Of a stretch of 64,000 bases of DNA, positions 35,017-48,191 are shown piece by piece. A program made the position numbers and the translations under genes. The notes under the pieces were generated by a model that ran no database searches, was not told where the DNA came from, and was given only the letters and a program-made list of their open reading frames with translations. The number at the start of each line of letters is the position of its first letter. Position 1 is the first letter of the stretch. The DNA is from Muraenolepis orangiensis. Lineage: Eukaryota; Chordata; Actinopteri; Gadiformes; Muraenolepididae. The stretch covers positions 15,336,528 to 15,400,527 of the forward strand of contig CM051018.1 of the NCBI GenBank assembly GCA_027704905.1, written 5' to 3'.

Positions 35017-35156
35017 CCTCACAGCTTGATCTCCATTGTCTCACTAATCCACCGCTATTAACATTGCATCACCGCTAGGCCCCCCCGAAACTCTCCCTCT
35101 CTCCAACAGCCTGCAATCTAATTAACAGTCCCGGATAGAGGTGGGGTGGGGCATGA

Positions 35157-35289
<133 letters not shown>

Positions 35290-35386
35290 AGTGTGTGTAG
35301 TGTGAGTCTGTGTGTAAGTGTGTGAGGTTAACAGGATCCGATGGATTAGCGCCTACTGATAACGGGGCCGCTACAGGTGCCAGAAT

Positions 35387-35428
35387 GGGGGGGGAGGGGG
35401 AGGGGGGGAGGGGGTGGGGGTGGGGGGC
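35387..35428 (+). repeat. G-rich G-quadruplex-prone tract
   Basis: Five or more runs of five to eight G separated by single A or T. Confidence 0.8.
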
Positions 35429-36092
35429 TCACCCAAGACGGGGGTCTTGCTTTTCAGTTGGACTTGGCAGCATCGCTGCCGCCTGCGCCTTGACATATGG
35501 CCGACTCAGCGCTGCTCCAATACCGAACCCTGCAATCAGATATCGTGGGCCCCTGTGAACAGGTTGAAATATAACAGAGCCGTATCCCAGTCGCATTCTA
35601 AATACCACAAAAACAAAAATAATACTTTCTGAATTTCTGATATTTTACACGATTCAAAGGAAATAGTAGATGAAGAGGATGACGGACTGATCTACTAATC
35701 GTCGTGCAGGGACGATCTTCCAGACAATAATGGATCCTCTGTACTCGCCAGGCTGGCATCGCCCGTCAAGATTGTTTGGTATGAGTTAAGGCTCATGGAT
35801 CAATATCTATCTATCTATCTCTAGCAGGAAAAAGCGCTACGGATGGATTCCTTTAGTGCTTAGGCGCTGGGGCGCAAGTAGCCCCACAGTAGGCACATTG
35901 GACCCAGACAGCCCCGGCGGCGGTGGTGGTTGGAGGTCTCGGAGCCTGGAAGCCAACCGGGGCTTTTTGTGCTTCAAGGTTGTGGTCGGGCTAAAGTGCT
36001 GCCTCGTTTACTGTAAGTCCACCAGCTGAGCTAGCAAAGCACACACCCCCCTGTGGCCTGGGAACCATTCCTCAATATTTCTGTGGGGGAGA

Positions 36093-36118
36093 GTGTGTGT
36101 GTGTGTGTGTGCGCGCGT

Positions 36119-36179
<61 letters not shown>

Positions 36180-36180
36180 T
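36093..36180. repeat. (GT)n array with GCGCGC interruptions
   Basis: Alternating purine-pyrimidine stretch with GTGCGCGCGT units, a Z-DNA-prone composition. Confidence 0.93.
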
Positions 36181-36327
36181 TATGTATGTGATTCTTGAGA
36201 CATGAAAGCGAGACAGCTCCATTCCAAATCATACACACCCTTCCTTCATGGTTGACATTCTTTGGCCTTGTACGGCAGACAGGGAATCAGACCGAGAGCT
36301 CATGAGCAGAACATTACCCAGAAGGGC

Positions 36328-36330
<3 letters not shown>

Positions 36331-36365
<35 letters not shown>
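36331..36365. repeat. (CT)n microsatellite
   Basis: Pure CT array. Confidence 0.94.
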
Positions 36366-36366
<1 letters not shown>

Positions 36367-36664
36367 CTCCATCTCCCTAGAAGACCTAGCTCCACCGCAA
36401 GACACCAGCCGCTCCACCCTGAACCAACACCCCCCAACCAAGACCCTGACGGAGGAAACATGGATACAACTTCTCCTACCACTTCAAATCAACATTATAG
36501 CCACCACATTATCCTGTAACGGAGGAGAACCAACAATACAATCCAAAGACTAAGACCAAAGACCAAGTTGTTATTCCCCTCTACTCAGACAACATCCTGG
36601 TACTACGCTTCTATTAAGTTGTACACATGCTCTGATGATGGCGAAATGATTGATCCGAATGATT

Positions 36665-36714
<50 letters not shown>

Positions 36715-36735
36715 CCTCCCTCCCCTCCCCCCCGA
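36665..36735. repeat. (CT)n microsatellite with C-rich end
   Basis: CT array to about 36709, then CCCTCC tract. Confidence 0.94.
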
Positions 36736-37466
36736 GGGTTCCATATGACTCAGTGTTCACAGCCTAGTGCTCAGTGTGGCTTGCGTGGCTGCCAGAGGAA
36801 ATGCCAGTCTATGTTCTCATAGCCTCATAGCCGTACACTCATTATCTCTGTCTTTCCATGTGTGACAGTCAGACATTTTTTTAAGAAAAACAGGGCATTT
36901 CGGACATTGTAATGAGATCAAAACCTTTTTTTGTCTTTTAAATAACATGTCATTTTGTCTCTCTCTCTCTCTGCAGACCAACAGATACATCTGTGTGTCT
37001 ATCACAACCAGACCATCTCATAGCCTTGGTGAAGGTTTCAACCTCTGACTCATGGTGGAAATGATACATGCATGGATCTGCCACTTGTACTTCCAAACAC
37101 CTGGTGTGTGTTTTGGAAGTGAAATTTAGGTCTGTGCAAGATGACTCGATTTAGATAAAAACTAAAATATATAAAAGTGTGATGAAAAGCAGGACGGCAT
37201 AATATCAGGCTATCAGTGCTTGGGCCCGAATGCAGAGAGAGAGAGAGAGAAAGCCTTAATCAATTCAACAAAAGCCTTTTCCCGAGCAGACAACACAAAA
37301 TATGCAGACTGAGAAAATAGGGCAAAATCAAACCATAACAGACAAACCATGAGCAGCAGGCAGATACAGGCCACAGAAACACAAGGAACAACCGGAAAAA
37401 CAAACTTCAGTACACACACACAGACACAGATGAGCACAGTACACTACTTAACACAGGTGTAATGAT

Positions 37467-37468
<2 letters not shown>

Positions 37469-37552
<84 letters not shown>
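37469..37552. repeat. (GA)n microsatellite
   Basis: GA array with one GG slip at 37514. Confidence 0.96.
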
Positions 37553-37556
<4 letters not shown>

Positions 37557-37732
37557 AGAAAACAGACAACACATTAATGACTGTTCCCTCTCACTCACTT
37601 CCCCCATTACAGCTGGAATTGAAAGCCAACAGGGAGGCCAGGTTGTTTTTTCAATTTTTTTTTCTTCTTTCCCACAATTCCCCGGGGCATGGTGTGCATG
37701 CGTGTAAGTGGCAGCCCTCAGCGCTTGACAAG

Positions 37733-37803
37733 CCCCCCCCCCCCCCCCTGCTCATCTCCTCCACCAACCACACCCCCCCCCACCCCCCCCCCCCCCCCCC
37801 CCC
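37733..37803. repeat. poly-C tracts
   Basis: Runs of 16 to 22 C with short spacers. Confidence 0.94.
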
Positions 37804-37888
37804 GCCTCCACAGGCGTCATGAGTGACACACAGACTGAAGAATGCACACACAGATGCCTCCCCCACCCCCTCCTCCTCCTCTTTCTCG

Positions 37889-38029
<141 letters not shown>

Positions 38030-38361
38030 CAAACAAAATGTTGTGTGTTCAAACAATTGTTCTCACTGACAGAGAAACACCATATCTCCCTCTTTATATG
38101 AATACTGTGTCCACTGTGTCCAACATATACTTCCACACCACTGAGAGAACACACAGTGAACACAAAACTCAACTGCATGGCTGGCTACACACACACACAC
38201 AGTGCCATGTGACTCACGCCATTCTGGATGAATGGAGCTGAAGGCATGTATCTAGTTCATTGTTAATCAGAGCAGCCTTTTAACAAGCTCCTAATTAAAG
38301 CTCTCTGGGTTTAATTTGGTATCGGCATCGGAAATAATTACCGCCCCGTCCCTTCACCCCT

Positions 38362-38364
<3 letters not shown>

Positions 38365-38397
<33 letters not shown>

Positions 38398-38445
38398 ACA
38401 CATCGTCACACACACACACACACGCGCGTGTGCACGCACACACGC

Positions 38446-38489
<44 letters not shown>

Positions 38490-38510
38490 ATCCACACCCA
38501 CACACACACA
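38365..38510. repeat. (CA)n with CG interruptions
   Basis: CA array carrying CACGCGCGTG and GCACGCAC interruptions in the middle. Confidence 0.95.
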
Positions 38511-38860
38511 TGGCCCGGTCACAGCGTTATCTCATATTACTCATAACATAATCTCACAGGTACCAGGGAACAGACCGCCAGTAGTAAATTGATTCACGGC
38601 GGCGTCCTTGTGGCGTGACATCATTGGCATGGCAACGTCCAAAGCAAAGCCAAGCCTCTCTCAGGCCAGTCTTGTGATCCCGGGGAGGGAAACAGGGGAA
38701 GATTCTAGAGTGTGTGTTATGTAAAATTATGAAATGATTAGACCATAAGAAAGGAAGTCCTAATGCGTAATGTATTATTTGGTCTTGTGTCAACAAGTGG
38801 AGTATAATAAATCCCTGTTGGACTTTGGCCTATTTTCTAAATCTAAATCCGGAGGATTGA

Positions 38861-39157
38861 ATCCTCTTTATTGGTCACATACACACGTACACACCCAGTT
38901 AAATTAGTTTCTCTGCATTTAACCCATCCTAGTATTAGGGGCAGTGGGCAGCTATTGTATATATACACAGCACCTGAGGAGCAGTGTAGGGGTCTAGGTG
39001 CCTTGCTCAAGGGCACCTAGGAGGCCAAACTGGCACTTTTGACTTTTTACTGAGTACCAGTTCTCAACCCGCACTTGGTCCGTTTCGGGGACTTGAACCG
39101 GCCACCCTCCCAAGGGTTCCCAAGCCAAGTCCCAACACACTGAGCTACTGCCGCCCC
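38861..39157 (-). mobile_element. tRNA-derived SINE, near-complete, minus strand
   Basis: On the minus strand the element starts GGGGCGGCAGTAGCTCAGTG, a tRNA-like A box (39147-39136), then a B box GGTTCAAGTCCC (39099-39088), a body ending in GAGGATT. The same body is present head-truncated at 3993-4200. GGAGGATTGA occurs at 38851-38860 and again at 39183-39192 and could be a target-site duplication, although about 25 bp separate the right copy from the recognisable head. Family name not assigned. Confidence 0.85.
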
Positions 39158-39408
39158 TTTTTGTAACTTTTACAGGGATATAGGAGGATTGATGCAGGTG
39201 AAGGTCACCCTACACAAACAAGAAAGCCCCCTCTTGCACACAGTTTGCTAGACACACACATTTTCGGTCATTGGCTTGGAGGGGATCTGTCAGTGGGCTT
39301 ATGTCAGCAGCGGTCAGCTTGGTAATCATTCCTCTCTTTGGGAAACCAGAGATGAGCCTTTTCCCTGGGTTTAAGCCCCACTGACTCACTCACTCTCATT
39401 CTTTTGTG

Positions 39409-39411
<3 letters not shown>

Positions 39412-39444
<33 letters not shown>

Positions 39445-39505
39445 GTGTGCGTGCGCGTGCGTGCGCGCGCGTGTGCGTGTCTGTGTGTCTGTGTGCATGT
39501 GTGTA
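39412..39505. repeat. (GT)n/(GC)n array
   Basis: GT array with GCGTGCGCGCGCGTG core, Z-DNA-prone. Confidence 0.95.
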
Positions 39506-39908
39506 CGATAATCTGGGGCGATTTAGACCCTAGCTCGGTACTGATTCTCTCATATTGCGCTGTATACAGATTCAACCTGAAGCCTTCCGATCTACTGGTA
39601 ACCTCGTCCTATCAAACGTGTTCAATATTTACCACTTCAAATTGTCACAAACGGCCCCCCGATCAAATCATGTAGTCTCACAGCTCAGTGACTACATGAC
39701 TGCTCTGAGCTGACAAATAGCCAATGAAAAATGATTCTTGTAAAGCGACTCCAAATGTCAAACCTTCAAACCCATACATCAGACGCCACTCAAAATGGCC
39801 AAAGCACCAAACACTTATTTGGTTGTGTCTATTCTTATACTTACTCTTAAAATGAAAATAAAATATCCACTATAATATATAAATACAGTACTCGTTTTGA
39901 TCTCGAGA

Positions 39909-39987
<79 letters not shown>
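39909..39987. repeat. (AC)n microsatellite
   Basis: Pure AC array of about 78 bp. Confidence 0.97.
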
Positions 39988-39989
<2 letters not shown>

Positions 39990-40348
39990 CAGGAACCAAC
40001 TGAGGAGGACGTTCGGGTTTAGCATTACAAGTCGTTATTTGGTGTATTTGGTGTCTCAAGATCTTAAAGTGTGAAATCGAGGTATGATTTTCCAAAATCA
40101 TGTATAGTGTGTGCCCAGCATGAACGTGACAGACAGTCATCGTTGTGGAAAACAGGGACATGAATGAATCAGCTACATGACGCAGCGTTCATACGGGAAG
40201 GAAGGAAGGAAGGGAGAGTCACATTGCCATCAGCGGATTAAAATGCCCATGGATTCAGCGGCTCAGCCTGTGACTCACACTCATGATGGCTGGATGGATG
40301 CTACACGATATCCTGGCTCATTGGCTGGCTGCTTGCTGGGGAAAAACG

Positions 40349-40395
40349 GGGGGGGGGGTGGGGAGAGCATGTTTTCAGGGTGGGGGGGGGGGGGG
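40349..40395 (+). repeat. G-rich tract
   Basis: G9-T-G4 and, 16 bp on, G14, G-quadruplex-prone. Confidence 0.8.
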
Positions 40396-41104
40396 ACGTT
40401 GTCTTTCGTTCAACATATTGAATTGAACACAATTACTGTAAAGCACCTCTTGCACGAAACCAATTGCAACAAAAGGGGGCGACATCCATGACCAAGTAGA
40501 ATAGTAGGTCGACAGTCTCAAATCTCTGGAGAGGAAGTTCTGCAATGTTCTCGACTTGTTCCGAGAAATGAAAACTGAAAGTAAAAGGCCCTGCCTTGAT
40601 GAATTCAAAGATAAGTAAAAGTCATTACATTTTCGGTGAAACATCGTTCATTCGTCACGTTCAGTGTTTCAAATCCCCATACACAGGATGAATAATACAC
40701 CTGTCCTTCTTCCGTACAGGAACATCCCGTGTAGTTAGTCATAACCTCTTTGTGCATTTACAGTAAACAACACAATTCCCCACTCCTGTTTCCTTCGGGT
40801 ATTATTCTCTCTCTCTCTGATTGTCCAGGCTGTCATGACAACGAGCATTAGGTCATGCATCAACCAATCTTTTTAGCCAAGAACGTGGTGTGTAGGACTA
40901 ACTTTATTTGTTATAACTATGCAGCGAAGTAAATTTAACCGAATGCTGACATCCACCGTTGAAGGGCATCATTATAAGTAATCAATCAGTAATCATCATG
41001 TAATCATTATAAGTCATTATAAGTCAGTAAGTGGTATTAGGAGGCAGATAACTGCACACCGCAACATCATGAATGTGATTGTGTGACTTTGGATTGTACT
41101 TTGC

Positions 41105-41290
41105 CTATACATTCAAGATGTTTTTTATTTGCCATGTGCAATAAGTACAATGGAATGCTTTCTCCCCATTCCCTTCCCGCAGTAGGAATTTCCTACAACA
41201 ATACTATTCAAAGCTATACAATACTATACTATACTCAACAATACTTTACTATACTAACACTATATACTACCTCTGATATGCTATACTATA
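41105..41290 (-). mobile_element. LINE-like 3' end, copy 1
   Basis: TTTGCCATGTGCAATAAGTA, CAATGGAATGC and CCCGCAGT match, as reverse complement, the block at 44845-44930, and match 51100-51180 on the same strand. Three copies in 10 kb define one retroelement 3'-end family. Confidence 0.6.
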
Positions 41291-41699
41291 TACTATAAAC
41301 AGACTTAACAGACTAACAAATAGCCTTTAGGTAAGCCATTATCCGTTAGACAAATTTGTATGTGTCACTTGTAAAAAGCGAGAGCATACCTTAACTACTA
41401 GACATCGTTTTATGTCTAAGGGTGCCTTTTTTATGTAGTCTGACGACTACTAGCCAAATCTAATTTCACCCAGAAATACAGCCAAGTAGGCCAACACCCA
41501 TTTCACTCATTCAACCGCTATTGGCTTCCATTTTACAGTCCTTAAAAACTGTCCACGTATTTGCAAGAGCAATTGTTTTGTTTCGGTGACAGCGAGGTCA
41601 TAAGGGGGGACCTAATGATGTGGAAAGCTGCATGAGAGCAGGGGGGTAAGGTTGAAAAGATCCACACTGTGACAGCTGCCATACAGTTACATATACTTG

Positions 41700-42041
<342 letters not shown>

Positions 42042-42492
42042 GGAGGGGGGTTCGGGTAAAATCTCCTTCACCACCTCCCAACTGCTGCTGAAAACCTGTC
42101 ACTCAGGAACGTTTAGTCCCCCCAGCCCACCTCTCTGGACGGATTCATGGGATTTCAGTGTGAGGTTGGTACTTTAGTGAATCCCCCCTATAGGTAAGTG
42201 GAGCCATAAACAAATAAAAATAGATAGGCCTAATACATGTGACACCAGAACATATATTAACCGAACCTAACAAAGCAACAATAGTTGTTTCCGGAGATTC
42301 AAATAAAAAAAGGAAGGGAACTCTTCGATCACGATCCATCACGAGGTGATCAAGTAGGCAACTTGGGTTAAAGAGCTAAAATGACATGACTGCTATCTAG
42401 TGGTGGTAAGAGGTCATTGCGCTAAAACCTATTTTATAAAGTCATTTTCGGATATACAAGCGGCCTGCACACTATTTTCATTGTGTCGTGCG

Positions 42493-42606
<114 letters not shown>

Positions 42607-42619
42607 GTGTGTGTGTGCA

Positions 42620-42806
42620 GGTGACCTGGCAGTACGAAATTGTGTTATTCATCTTGTTAAAATGAATACTTGTGAACTGCTCTATTTTTATGTTTGCGTA
42701 CCTCAGCGTTATGCTATTGTCTGCTTCAACTAATGTACACCTTGTAAGTCGCTTTGGATAAAAGCGTCTGCCAAATGCCCTAAATGTAAATGTAAATGTA
42801 AATGTG
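42620..42806 (+). mobile_element. SINE/LINE with UnaL2-type 3' stem-loop
   Basis: TTGTAAGTCGCTTTGGATAA followed by AAGCGTCTGCCAAATG and (TGTAAA)n forms the stem GCTTT/AAAGC (42751-42765) around a GGATA loop. To my knowledge that is the 3' recognition hairpin of the eel UnaL2 LINE and its partner SINEs. The tail repeat ends at 42806, next to the L2-like LINE that runs the other way. Boundaries of the body are approximate. Confidence 0.6.
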
Positions 42807-42811
42807 TGTGT

Positions 42812-44475
42812 CAAGTCAAATCTTATGTGCAATACCCGACGACAGACAGCAGTTTTAAAAATAAAAATAATAGAATAAAAAATAAGTAAAAAGTACAAAC
42901 TGTATAAAGTTAAATATATAAAAATATAAAAGTGCATATATAAAATGCAATATATTAGCACAGGAAAAGAGTAATACATATATATAAATCAATGTAATAA
43001 AATATACATTGTTGTATGCTATATACCCTTGTTCAGCAGCCTGATGGCCTGACTGTGGAAGCTGTCTCTAAGTCTATTTGTGCGGCACTTGATACTGCGG
43101 CATCACCTGCCTGACGGTAAAAGTGAGTACAGTTCGTGGCTGGGTGAGCATTGTCTTTTATGATGCGTTTGGCCTTGGCCACGCACCGCTGGTTGTATAT
43201 ATCCAGGAGGGAGGGGAGCTCACCTCCAACGTTTTACTGGGCCGTCCGAACCAAAGTTTGAAGTGCAATGCGCTCGAGTGCGGTGCAGTTCCCGTACCAG
43301 GCGGTGAGAACACTCTCGATGGTGCCGGTGTAGAATGTTCTCAGGATGTGGGGGCCATGCTGAATTTCCTCAGATGCCTGATCAGCTCCTTGGTCTTCTT
43401 GACGTTGAGGGCGAGACTGTTCTCCTGGCACCACTGCTCCAGCGATCCAACCTCTTCCCTGTAGGCTGTCTCGTCGTCACCGGCGATCAGGCCCATCACT
43501 GTCGTCGTGTCGTCAGCAAACTTGATGATGACGTTGGAGCTGTGGGTGTAGAGGGAGTAGAGGAGAGGGCTCAGCACACATCCCTGGGGGGCTCCCGTGT
43601 TGTCAGTGGCTCTGAGGTGGTGCTGCCCATCCTCACCACCTGGCGGCGGTCTGACATGAGGTCCAGTATCCAGCTGCATGTGGATTGGTGTCCAGCTTGG
43701 CAGGAACTATCGCGTTGAACGCTGAGCTGTAGTCCACAAACAGCATTCGCACATAACAGTTCTTTCCCTCCAGGTGGGAAAGGGCAGTGTGGAGGACCAT
43801 GGCAATTGCGTCGTCCGTGGATCTGTTTTGACGATATGCAAATTGCCATGGGTCCAGCGTGGCAGGTAACACAGAGCAAATAAAGTCCTTGACCAACCTC
43901 TCAAAGCATTTGCTGACAATCGAGGTGAGGGCTACAGGTCTATAGTCATTCAGGCATGTTACCTTGGGTTGTTTAGGGACAGGCACGCTGGTGGACATCT
44001 TTAAACCGCGGGAACAACAGCCTGGGACAGGGAGAGGTTGAAGATGTCTGCAAAGACTCCTGCCTACTGGTCTGCGCATGCTCTGCTCAGGACGCGGCCC
44101 GGGATGTTGTCGGGGCCTGCCGCCTTACGGATGTTCAACCGCTTGAAGGTGCGGCGCACATCCGCCTCCGAGATGTTCAGCAGGCTGGTCTCCTCAGGCG
44201 GCGCTGGCTTCTGCGGGCTACCGTTCACGTCGAACCGAGCAAAAAATGTATTTAGCTCTCCTGGAAGGGAGGTAGAGGAGTTCTCTACACAACTGGTTCT
44301 CCCTCTGAAGTTTGTTATCGTCTGTAACCCCTGCCACATACCCCTCGCGTTGTGGCTCTTGAATTTCTCCTCCACTCTGTCCTTGTACTAACGTTTGGCA
44401 GTCTGGTCGATGGTCTTACGGAGGTCGTAGCGGGCTCTCGTATATTCCTCCAAATTCCCGCAGCCAAAGGTGGCG
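42812..44475 (-). pseudogene. L2/CR1-like LINE reverse transcriptase, 5'-truncated and frameshifted
   Basis: Read on the minus strand from about 44475 to 42812, peptide pieces in several frames give a non-LTR reverse transcriptase. They include RKAAGPDNIPGRVL (about 44110), the CLNDYRPVALTS motif (about 43940), AYRQNRSTDDAI (about 43830), FVDYSSAFNAI (motif A, about 43730), GAPQGCVLSPLLYSL (motif B, about 43580), and FADDTT (catalytic motif C, about 43510). The 3' end has the LINE-typical CRSIKCRTNRLRDSFHSQAI segment (about 43060-43110). At least three frame changes break it and the endonuclease is missing, so it is dead. The 3' end TTATGTGCAATACCCGACGA recurs in the copy at 46846. Confidence 0.88.
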
Positions 44476-44837
44476 TTACGTGCGAACACTTGTGTGTGTG
44501 TGTGTGTGTGTTTTATGAGAGGCGGAGTGGGGGTCTAAAACGCTCAAATGGCCTGTGTACACAATTAACAAACAAGCCATCAAAGTGTATTCTCTCGGCA
44601 GGGAAGCACATACCTGGGACCTACAGGCAATGTTGCTGGCCAATGGGAGGTTGACGTTTAACCAGACTCGATTACATTCCTCGATACTTCCACTAATGTT
44701 AAAAGCAGAGAAAGTCAGGCGCTTCAACATCCCTCATTCTCCAACTCAACGTACATATCATTTAAGTCACTTTGCTGCTCTTTTTTAGTTTCTCTTATCG
44801 TATATTTTATTTTTATTTTCATGGTGTTGTTTTTGAG

Positions 44838-44932
44838 ATGTATACTGCGGGAGGGAATGGGGAGTAAGCATTCCTATGTACTCGTTACAAATGGCCAATA
44901 AACATCTTATATCTTGTATCTTGTATCAACGT
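44838..44932 (+). mobile_element. LINE-like 3' end, copy 2, with (TATCTTG)n tail
   Basis: ACTGCGGGAGGGAATGGGGA to CCAATAAACATC matches copies 41105 and 51095 in reverse. It ends in a TATCTTGTATCTTGTATC tail, typical of a retroelement 3' end. Sequence 44520-44837 may be its body but is not recognised. Confidence 0.6.
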
Positions 44933-45598
44933 TTCAAATCACTACATGAGATGAACCATACAGCTCATGTAGAACCATACTCCTAGTCCTCCTAGTGAGG
45001 GAGTGGACGGCCTCAATACACACACTGCTAAGAGACACTTTGTCTTCCACAGGAAGAGAGAGAGGGGAGGGCCGGGTGTACCAAACCTGGAGAGGGGCTT
45101 CACACCTCCACGCATCTCTCCCACCCGCAGAACACACTCAGCAAGAACGGCAACCAGACCGTCCGAGAGCTGCAGGACAAAGCCCAGTGGCAAACTGAAA
45201 GCACGTCATCCAGGCTTTAGAGTGAGGCCAGACCTGACCCGAATGACCTCTGTGGCTGGGCTGGGGGGGGGGGGGGGGTGGGGCTTGAATCGACACGGGC
45301 AGACGAGCAGACGGAAAACCGACCTTCTCATGGGACTTTAAAGCAAAGCCCCTGTGTTTCTGTAAAAGCAAGTAGTTGTTATAGTTGTGTAACCGTGTAA
45401 AAGCCCGCTGCCACCAAACACAACTGGAACCACACACTTGGACCGGTCGGAGCTTACAGGGGGAACTAGCTTGCCTCCCCTCTGCTCATCACTCTTTAGT
45501 GTTCCACTCAAGTAAAAAAACAACAACACAGCGATTGACGAGACCTTAGACACTTTCACCATGAATGCAAGATTACAGATCCTTCCAACCGAGTGAAC

Positions 45599-45617
45599 CC
45601 CCCCCCCCCCCCCCCCC
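45599..45617. repeat. poly-C tract
   Basis: About 19 consecutive C. Confidence 0.95.
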
Positions 45618-46845
45618 TCTGAACATCACCCACCCCCCTCTGTTTCCTGTTTCCTGTGCCAAACCGTTAATGTTCTGAGGTAGAAGTACTCAGAACTTTG
45701 ACTTTAGTCAAAGAAGCAATGCCACCGTGTAGAAATAGTCTAGTAAGTTTAGTCTTAAGAACAACAATCAAATTACTAAGTCAAAGTAACAGCAGTTTGT
45801 CCAATTGCAGATTCATATATATATTACAGGATTATGATTATTGATGCATCAATGTGTTGATGGAGGAGCCGAGCTGGTTGCTAATGCTCAATATCAACAT
45901 GGCAGTCATTGGCAGTTACTACATATTGAGGAGCAACTTCCATCTTCCATTTGCTTGCATCTACTAATATTTATGCCCTGTATAATATTTTGTAATTATG
46001 TGGACATAAATGCAATTATTAATTGAATGTGTGTGAGGGAAAATAATTGCCATATCTCTCGCTAATCCACACCAAATATATAGTACTAAATAAAAGTCGT
46101 AGCATGTAATAGAAGCCTATAGTTGATGCCTTAATTATATTTTTGGAGTAAAATGGCTTATATAGTATAGTAAAATGGTTCGCTGAGGTCATTTTTTTCA
46201 GTCATTTTTTAAGAAGATAGTTGAAAAAAATTGATAGTTGGAAAATTATAATGAATATAATGAATTATTGCACAAATCACTACTGCCATCTGCTGGATTT
46301 CATGCGATACTACACGTTGCAGCATTAGCTCAACCTATGGCTTCCTGTTCCCAGGATACATGCATTATATGAGCAATGCCTCGGCGACTGGTGCATATTG
46401 ATAGTTGTAGATAGACATATACTGTACATAGATGTGTTGCGCCGTTTGCATGCAGCACGTCTTAGATAAACTACAGATACACGTAAGGTTCTTAAAATCC
46501 AGTCAGACACAAAGTATTCTTTGAATTTCTTAGAGGATTTATTAGTTTTAAAATATCAAAATATATGTTGCACTATCGCAGCGATCTTCTCGCTGCTTCC
46601 TTGTTTTCTTTCTCTAACTTTATTTATTTAGCAGTATCAACAAAAAAACTACCAAGAGCACCCCCTCCTGGACAGAACAGAAACCCCACCAAACACCAAC
46701 CACAAACATTACAATACAGATGCAGATGACTTTACTGATCCCAGAGGAAAAAAATCAAAGTAAATGGAATAAAAAAAATAAAAAAACTTGCAATACAACA
46801 CAAACAACAACACAAAACATATATTTCGGAGAGGGAAGCTAGTCA

Positions 46846-47274
46846 AGTCAAGTCAAGTCAAGTTTATTGTCACTTCACAGTTTACACAAGTATAAAGCAG
46901 TGGGTGAAAATCTTATGTGCAATACCCGACGACAGACAGCAGTTATAAAAATGAGATAAAAATAGATAAAAAATAGAATAAACAAAATAGAATAAAAGTT
47001 AAAAAATATAAATAAAAATGCAATTTATAAAATGCAATATATCGGCACAGAAATAGAGCAATATGTATATATAAATCAATGTAATAAAATATACATTGTT
47101 ATATGCTATACGCCCTTGTTCAGCAGCCTGATGGCCTGACTGTGGAAGCTATCTCGGAGTCTATTTGTACGGCACTTGATACTGCGGTATCGCCTGCCTG
47201 ACGGTAAAAGTGAGTACAGTTCGTGGCTGGGGTGGGCATTGTCTTTTATGATGCATTTGGCCTTGGCCACGCAC
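46846..47274 (-). mobile_element. L2/CR1-like LINE 3' end, short copy
   Basis: Matches 42812-43190 closely (shared TTATGTGCAATACCCGACGA, CAGCCTGATGGCCTGACTGT, GGCACTTGATACTGCGG). It stops at CCTTGGCCACGCACC, so it is strongly 5'-truncated. Its 3' end carries four CAAGT units (46843-46862). Confidence 0.88.
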
Positions 47275-47963
47275 CATAAATGACATTGCCCACCCCAGTC
47301 CCATTTTGAGCGTCACATTCATTTAATGAACGAGGTGGAAACAATCCCATTCTGTTCCTGTTTTAGCCTGGTCTGGTCTCCATGTGGCCAGTAAAGCCAC
47401 TAAAAGAAAGTCGTCCATTCACGTGAGGATGTGGAAGTACAGAGCAGACCCTGTTAGCACGGCACAAGCCTTTTTACAACACCTTTTAGGAGCGTTGTGA
47501 AAAAGGTCTAATCCTCCCCCTCTCTGAGTTTATATTTATAGTACACAGTATTGGCCTAGACGTGTTAGAGGACCATGTGGCAGAGGCCAATAGGGGGGGG
47601 GGAGTTACATCCCGTGACGTGTTTCCACTAATAGTTTGAATGAATGAGGGAAATGAGTGGGAGATGGGATCTTGGCCTCCAATGCTAGACTACACCCTCC
47701 TCCTCTTCCCAAGATGGCTGCTGGTCTCTGTGAGGGAGGGGAGCGTGTAGGCCTACGTTAGTTTATGAATAATCTTCCCTTTCATGTCAAAGTCCACCCC
47801 CCCCCCTCTCCCCCAATGACGGTTTCAGTCACTTTGAAGCCATTTGGTTAGTGGTAATATATAAAAGTTTGTCATGGAATGGGATTTTACTATGGATTAC
47901 TGTACTAAACATTAACATCTTCTCCATGTCCTCCCTTTGTTCTTCTTGCATGTTCCGTCTCAC

Positions 47964-48051
<88 letters not shown>

Positions 48052-48052
48052 A
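47964..48052. repeat. (CT)n microsatellite ending in CTAG
   Basis: CT array ending at an acceptor-like TAG (48053). Confidence 0.96.
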
Positions 48053-48099
48053 GCTGATGTGATGAAGCGCAAAAGAGGACCAGAACCACAAGGTCAACC

Positions 48100-48102
<3 letters not shown>

Positions 48103-48186
<84 letters not shown>
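48103..48186. repeat. (CT)n microsatellite
   Basis: Pure CT array separated by about 50 bp of unique sequence from the previous one. Confidence 0.96.

Positions 48187-48191
<5 letters not shown>

Noticed and set aside
36977..37030. Short exon after CTCTGCAG
   Set aside because: Open in one frame and bounded by GTGAAG, but without homology or neighbouring exons.
39080..39157. tRNA gene on the minus strand
   Set aside because: The near-perfect B box belongs to the SINE head; the body recurs at 3993.
44520..44790. Gene fragment on the plus strand (frame with KVYSLGREAHTWDLQAML)
   Set aside because: No family recognised; it lies next to retroelement tails and is probably repeat body.
48054..48092. 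Coding micro-exon (ADVMKRKRGPEPQ) between two CT arrays
   Set aside because: Acceptor and donor-like sites exist, but nothing matches a known protein and no partner exon was found; kept only as part of a finding.
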